Below, one piece after another: positions 22,471 through 27,702 of a stretch of 27,702 bases of DNA (position 1 is the stretch's first letter; each line of letters opens with the position of its first letter). Made by a program: the position numbers and the translations under genes. Source of the DNA: Saccoglossus kowalevskii (lineage: Eukaryota > Hemichordata > Enteropneusta > Harrimaniidae); contig NW_003143840.1 of NCBI RefSeq assembly GCF_000003605.2, forward strand, positions 2,249-29,950, written 5' to 3'. The notes below the pieces were generated by a model, which was not told the origin of the DNA, did not search any database, and was given only the letters and a program-made list of their open reading frames with translations.

Positions 22471-22603
22471 TAATAATAAGGTTATTAAGAGAATACCTCC
22501 AAGTATGCACTCAGACAGTACGCCGTAGCTGCGCGTCGGTCGATACTCCCGCTGTACTGTTTCGTGCATACTCTGAGGTATCCTCGTAATAACCTTATAT
22601 TAC
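22471..22603. mobile_element. Foldback (MITE-like) element, 133 bp
   Basis: Two arms of about 50 bp are inverted copies. The left arm (22471-22521) holds TAAGGTTATTA, ATACCTC, GTATGCAC and ACAGTAC in that order, and the reverse complement of 22554-22603 holds the same blocks. A 32-bp GC-richer loop (GCCGTAGCTGCGCG...) separates them. It has no coding capacity. A simple TA or TAA target duplication is possible but cannot be told apart from the AT-rich context. Confidence 0.85.
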
Positions 22604-25600
22604 TACAGCCATAATATTATTAATAACTAATACGTTTACTCATCTCTTTACAAGAAAAGTGTAAATTCATCCATTCATTCACTCATATACCCGTACATAC
22701 AGAATAAACAGCGTAAAGGATGAATATGCTTGTAAATACTAGCTGTTGCGGGGTATGGTGCACACTATTATGACGTCATTGTCTATGTACTTGTTGCTGG
22801 TAGCTTATGCACATCTAATTATAACACTAAATTAAATCAAGTTTTATACATGAATGAATTCATTATTTAGAATTGTGAATGATAATATGAGCTTCATGAA
22901 TTAATTCGTTTTTATATTTATGAGAATTCTTGTTCAATTGATGTAGAATGTAGTTAACTTTTTTCACATGTATGCTGGTTTGGAGAGCAATTATTATTGT
23001 TTCCAAGCGTAGCGCGAATTGCCGTTATACATTGTGTTACTATAACAACCATTGCAAGTAAACTAGGCAGTAATATTGTTTTGAATATAAGTAATCAGTT
23101 TGTGGTCACATTATACTAATTTGCATATATGTTGCATTAACTACTATGGTTCAAATGGAGGTCATTTTGTGTAATTTATCAAATTTCTAAACAAAAATCC
23201 TACCGCAACAACTTGTGAATAATATTATGTTAAACACGTAATGTATATAAACACATGCATTGTGTAAAGCAGGGAAAAATGATCATTTCACATGCACCAA
23301 ACACTATGCGTCAGGGTTGAATGTTGTTTATATGCGTTGATGATTGGGATATCAGCGGTCAAATTCTACGCCGTAATTCGCTTAAAATATTGCAGATATG
23401 GGGTTTTAAAGTGGGAAGTAAGGAAGCACGGAATCGAAGTCACACGAGATCACTATATATAATGTATGAACCAACTACCTTCCGTCTGCCAGCGCTGATG
23501 ATTATACAGATGAAAGTACAATACAGGTTTAAATAATGCATTACAATGCCAACCACGCAATGTGATGTTTTAGTTTGACGTTTTTTCGCATTGAATCGAA
23601 ATGTGGAAATGAATCTTGAACGGTTTCAGTCATGTATAGCAATATAACATTAATATGAACAGTAACGATTCAATAAGTAGACACCCACAAACTATAAATT
23701 ATGTGCAATTCCACTAAACTCATTCATGCCCAGTCATGGATAATTGGGTTGGAAAAATATATTCCCAGTACACATGAAATTGAGTAGATGTTTGTTATTA
23801 ATAAAACAATAATAATATTATATTTACGTTACCGCTATTTATCATTATAGATATGCTTTCGAAAAGGTTACATTTAATGCATCACTTCATTCAGTTGTAT
23901 CAATATTTAAATACAATTTCATAACTCTTCATACAAACACATTGAATAAATATGTTACTAATGTGACTGGCTTTATTTTACAGCTAATGGCATTGTTGAA
24001 AGGAACACTCCACACACATACGCACAACATTCGATAATTGTGATAGGAATAAAACCAAAATCGACAGTGGTTCTCATCATATTTATTTATTGTCAATTTT
24101 CGAGTTAATTCATTTTATTCATTAGAAAAATATGCAAGGTGAGAGTGGCACAAAAGGCAACCGAAATATATATCCCACGCCCATTTTATTTCAAACAACC
24201 AGAACTATTCTAATTACTATACTTATGACCCAAAACATTTTCAATAATTGTTGTTTGCTGCTTTGCTCAATTTAAATGTATTTTCCGTCGAGCGTTTCCC
24301 TTGATGCAATGCGCGAAACAGTGAGTCAAAAATGTGCCAGGCAGAAATGTGCACACCTAATATTAGGCATTGTATTTCTATATATATATATTAACCATAT
24401 ATGTCCTGTTCAATATTATAGTTAAAATTGTTTTTATGTTTTTAATGTTTTTAAATCTGGCTACACATATTCAAGGTGAGAATGTTTATTTGTACGTGAC
24501 GACACGCTCTACATAGTAACAAGGTTCGTCGTCAGTAAACCAAATCCTATGAAATATACGGCAAATGAATGACAGACAGACAGACTAAACTTAACGTAAA
24601 TGTATTCCACGATTTTTCTGATACAGAAACGTTTGCAAACTTGTTTCCAGGTTAGTTGTCAAGAGAGCACGTGATTAATGTGAGGACATTTGTTAAATTA
24701 GAACAGTTTTCCAACGATAGATAATAATCGTCTATAACGTCCCCGGAGGGTCGATTTCCACAACAAATGATTCGTTAAGTGTAATTGCCCGAGTTTTATT
24801 AAGAGTTTGGGAATTATAGTAGTCATTACACATTGGTGCCGGACTAGCTTATTTCCGTCACTTAATACATCGAAGAAAAGTTTAAACATAAAGTAGGCGA
24901 CTAGCAATTAAAACTCAATCTAAAACCTATCTCAGACCTCACATCGGACTATATTTCATCCAATCTGCGCTGAATTCACATTATTGGAATATATAGGTTT
25001 TCTCCACGCGCGTGTCAGACAAAGGTGACCGTTCATCTTAAAAGTGTGTTTTCACGTGGTTAGGGGGTTCTGTTAAGATTGCCGTATTGAATCATTTAGT
25101 CACGAGCACAGTCGGTCTAAGTAACGTAAATGTGGTTCAAGAAAGTTTGCTGACATTATAGAGGTGTAGATGAAAGACCTTGTTTGGTTTGATGAGATTC
25201 TCAAGAATATCAAATCCTGAAATAGTTATTTGTTAGCCGGCCCCGAAAGTAACAAAAATAGCATCCTCTTAAAAATCAAGGTTCGGACACGAACACGAAT
25301 ATAAACTATCCATGATTAAAATTCTAACATAGCATGCATGGATGATGAACTTTCTCAAACAAGCTGTTGATAAAAGCGTGTTGAAACACGATCGTAAAAA
25401 CTGTTAAAAATGAATTCTCTATTAGCGCATGCCACTTAGCGGCATATAGTGGAAATTCACCACTTTAACAAGCATTATTCAAGACAAAAAACACTTGGAA
25501 TATTCAGTAAAAAGGAAACTATTTAAATATCTCAGGAGCTTTTAACGACAACATGTGCATTTTTATGAGTTTAGTATCGTGCAATTGTCGCCAGTGCGAT

Positions 25601-26120
25601 ATGCTGGTATCGTCTTATTCACGTGACGATGGCATACTCAAACAGACATAACTCATGGGTAGCGGGTATTTGTATCTAAAGGTCATATGGACAATTGCTT
25701 CAATCCAGCAGATGTGACTGTGTTTTTGTTTCACTGAGAAAACATCTATGAACATGAAAAGCCTATTACCGCTTCGTAATAAGCTTCGCAGGCTCGTTAA
25801 GAATATTACACCTGCTTTATGAAATTATCATATAGGATCCATCGCTAGTGGGAGATAGATACGTTGTCAATGTTTACTACTCCCACGCACACAACGCAAG
25901 GGAATTCGATGATTATCTCGATCTGTACACTTTAGTTGAACACTTATAATACAATACTCTCTGGGATGAAATGAGCCGTCCAGTTACTGACATAGAGAAA
26001 AGTATGATAGCAAGTCCTGTATAGTTGATGAAACACCATACCCATTTAGTATTTATAAGATTCGTAATATATAATTGAAAAAGCTTACATTACAGTTTGG
26101 GTCAGGAGAGAACTATAATT
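22604..26120. other. AT-rich non-coding stretch
   Basis: No gene, RNA or mobile element can be supported. Short features seen are four GACA repeats near 24571-24585 and a brief TA run near 24381. Confidence 0.55.
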
Positions 26121-26252
26121 GGTGTGAACCAGTGTGCAGTGTATCAAACCACAGTTGACGTACCGATGTGAACCAGTGTACAGTGTATCAAACCACAGTT
26201 GACGTACCGATGTGAACCAGTGTGCAGTGTATCAAACCACAGTTGACGTACC
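26121..26252. repeat. Three tandem copies of a 44-bp unit
   Basis: The units 26121-26164, 26165-26208 and 26209-26252 read GTGTGAACCAGTGT(G/A)CAGTG, then TATCAAACCACAGTTGACG, then TACC. Copies 2 and 3 differ at one position, and copy 1 differs only slightly more, at its first bases. Such identity points to a recent duplication. Confidence 0.96.
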
Positions 26253-26799
26253 GGAGTCAATATGAAAAGCATGTTGATCATTTGAGTGACAAGATTGTAC
26301 AAATAGCCTAAAATAATCATTATTTATCATATAATAAAATCTATTCACTTCCCGTTTCATTTGTGTCATTTACGTCAATTGATACAAAGAAATAATTACA
26401 ATAAACGATTATCTGTCTGACACACGTAAGACGTTGCTATCGTAGGTAATCAGATTGGGTTCATATCTCCCAATCTCACGGGGTAATAATGTACCACAGT
26501 TGCATAGGTTGTGAATACATATTTGGAGGACAATAACTTACTCTTGAATTCTTACAATGTTAACAGTTAGACAATCTTATGGCGACGTTAGTTAAACTTG
26601 ATAGTTAGGTTCACCATTTTCGATTAATATGCGAAACAAGAACACAAAGTTTATTTAATTGGTTGTTACGTCATTGATGCCGCTACGTAAATAAATATAA
26701 TTATGCGTGGATCAGTATCCTCAGTCGATCGATACTTGAATACAAATTACGTTATATAAATACCTCAGTCAGAAAAGACACACTTAGAGTTATACATAC
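26253..26799. other. AT-rich spacer
   Basis: I see nothing that can be called a gene or repeat here. Confidence 0.5.
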
Positions 26800-27242
26800 A
26801 TTGTAGTCAATCAACACTCACATGCACACACGCATTTCAGACGATTGACAATCTCTTGCAGACGATGTGGTACAGAAACCCTTCAGACGATCGATAATCA
26901 TATACAGACTATGTGATTCACACCCACATCAATCGATCGACACTCACGTACTGAATATATGATTCACGCACGCATTAGTCGATTTAATACTCATAAGCAG
27001 ACTATGTTATCAGTGGCGGCGGCGTCCACCACCGAAAAAAGAATGCGCGATAACTATGGGGCGAAAGAGATAGTGAGCAGATCTCGTCGCCACTCTTCCA
27101 CATGCAACATTTCGTGCCGCCGCCTCTGGTGATTCACGCACACTCCTGGTGACTGATAGTCATATTCAGACTATGTGATGTACCATCAGTCGGCTGACAC
27201 TCACTAACATACAGTTTAGTCAATTGATACTCACGTGATTCA
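26800..27242. repeat. Degenerate left flank of the 52-bp satellite
   Basis: Diverged units recur with the order CAGAC(T/G)ATGTG, GATTCAC, a CAC/CATA segment and a TCGATCGA-like core (e.g. near 26870, 26905, 26935, 26985, 27170, 27240). They appear to be older copies of the regular array to the right, with unequal spacing. A 118-bp insertion (27011-27128) interrupts one unit. Confidence 0.7.
27011..27128. mobile_element. 118-bp GC-rich mini-transposon in the satellite
   Basis: It begins CAGTGGCGGCGGC and ends with the reverse complement of CAGAGGCGGCGGC, giving 13-bp terminal inverted repeats with one mismatch. It sits inside a satellite unit: CAGACTATGTTAT precedes it and GTGATTCACGC follows, so GTTAT/GTGAT could be a worn duplication. 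The CAG(T/A)GGCG start resembles hAT ends, but a clean 8-bp duplication is not visible. It has no coding capacity. Confidence 0.75.
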
Positions 27243-27702
27243 CATACATATACAATTCAATCGATCGATACACACATGCAGACAATGTGATTCCTATACA
27301 TATACAATTCAATCGAACGATACACACATGCAGACAATGTGATTCCTATACATATACAATTCAATCGATCGATACACACATGCAGACAATGTGATTCCTA
27401 TACATATACAATTCAATCGAACGATACACACATGCAGACAATGTGATTCCTATACATATACAATTCAATCGAACGATACACACATACAGACTATGTGATT
27501 CTTATACATATACAATTCAATCGATCGATACACACATGCAGACAATGTGATTCCTATACATATACAATTCAATCGATCGATACACACATGCAGACAATGT
27601 GATTCCTATACATATACAATTCAATCGAACGATACACACATGCAGACAATGTGATTCCTATACATATACAATTCAATCGATCGATACACACATGCAGACT
27701 AT
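27243..27702. repeat. 52-bp satellite array, at least 8.8 units, running off the right edge
   Basis: Units start at 27243, 27295, 27347, 27399, 27451, 27503, 27555, 27607 and 27659. The consensus order is TATACATATACAATTCAATC, then GATCGATACACACATGCAGA, then CAATGTGATTCC. One position varies systematically: TCGATCGA in units 1, 3, 6, 7 and 9, and TCGAACGA in units 2, 4, 5 and 8. Unit 5 also carries ATACAGACTATG in place of ATGCAGACAATG. The array continues beyond the window. Confidence 0.97.

Overview
The window looks like non-coding, AT-rich animal nuclear DNA, most likely from a marine invertebrate. I cannot name the species. The supporting signs are splice-like and AATAAA signals rather than bacterial gene packing, decayed non-LTR retrotransposon and DNA-transposon remains, minisatellites and MITE-like foldbacks, and the absence of any intact long ORF over 27.7 kb. 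I see no convincing intact host gene, rRNA, tRNA or CRISPR array. Every recognisable coding sequence is a broken transposable-element gene.

Layout. 1-395 is a minisatellite of about 46-62 bp units containing variable TA tracts. 396-5100 is AT-rich sequence with no gene I can support. 5110-14310 is the core of the window. It is one minus-strand non-LTR retrotransposon reverse-transcriptase gene cut into three pieces (14310-14226, 10654-10455, 5295-5110) by two different DNA transposons. TE1 (5296-10454, 5,159 bp) has terminal inverted repeats of about 135 bp. It carries a plus-strand pseudogene (6768-9696) of a large multicopy metazoan protein family with an N-terminal zinc-binding motif, a putative PIN/FEN-like nuclease signature and a Cys-rich tail. 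TE2 (10664-14225, 3,562 bp) has inverted repeats of 120-140 bp and a perfect 9-bp target-site duplication, GGCACGGCT. It carries a minus-strand RecQ-like helicase pseudogene running from motif III to the Cys-rich C-terminus.

14311-26120 is mostly featureless AT-rich DNA with a 36-bp triplicate, a (TA)n microsatellite, one possible tRNA-like SINE head and a 133-bp foldback element. 26121-26252 is three copies of a 44-bp unit. From about 26800 to the end lies a satellite array, degenerate on its left and a regular 52-bp unit on its right. Its degenerate part is interrupted by a 118-bp GC-rich mini-transposon.

How it fits together: the retrotransposon is the older layer. Both DNA transposons landed inside it, since excising TE2 and one copy of its 9-bp duplication restores the reverse-transcriptase reading in register. 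The most interesting question is whether the TE1 nuclease-like protein and the TE2 RecQ fragment are the mobilisation machinery of two poorly described transposon groups or passengers in them.
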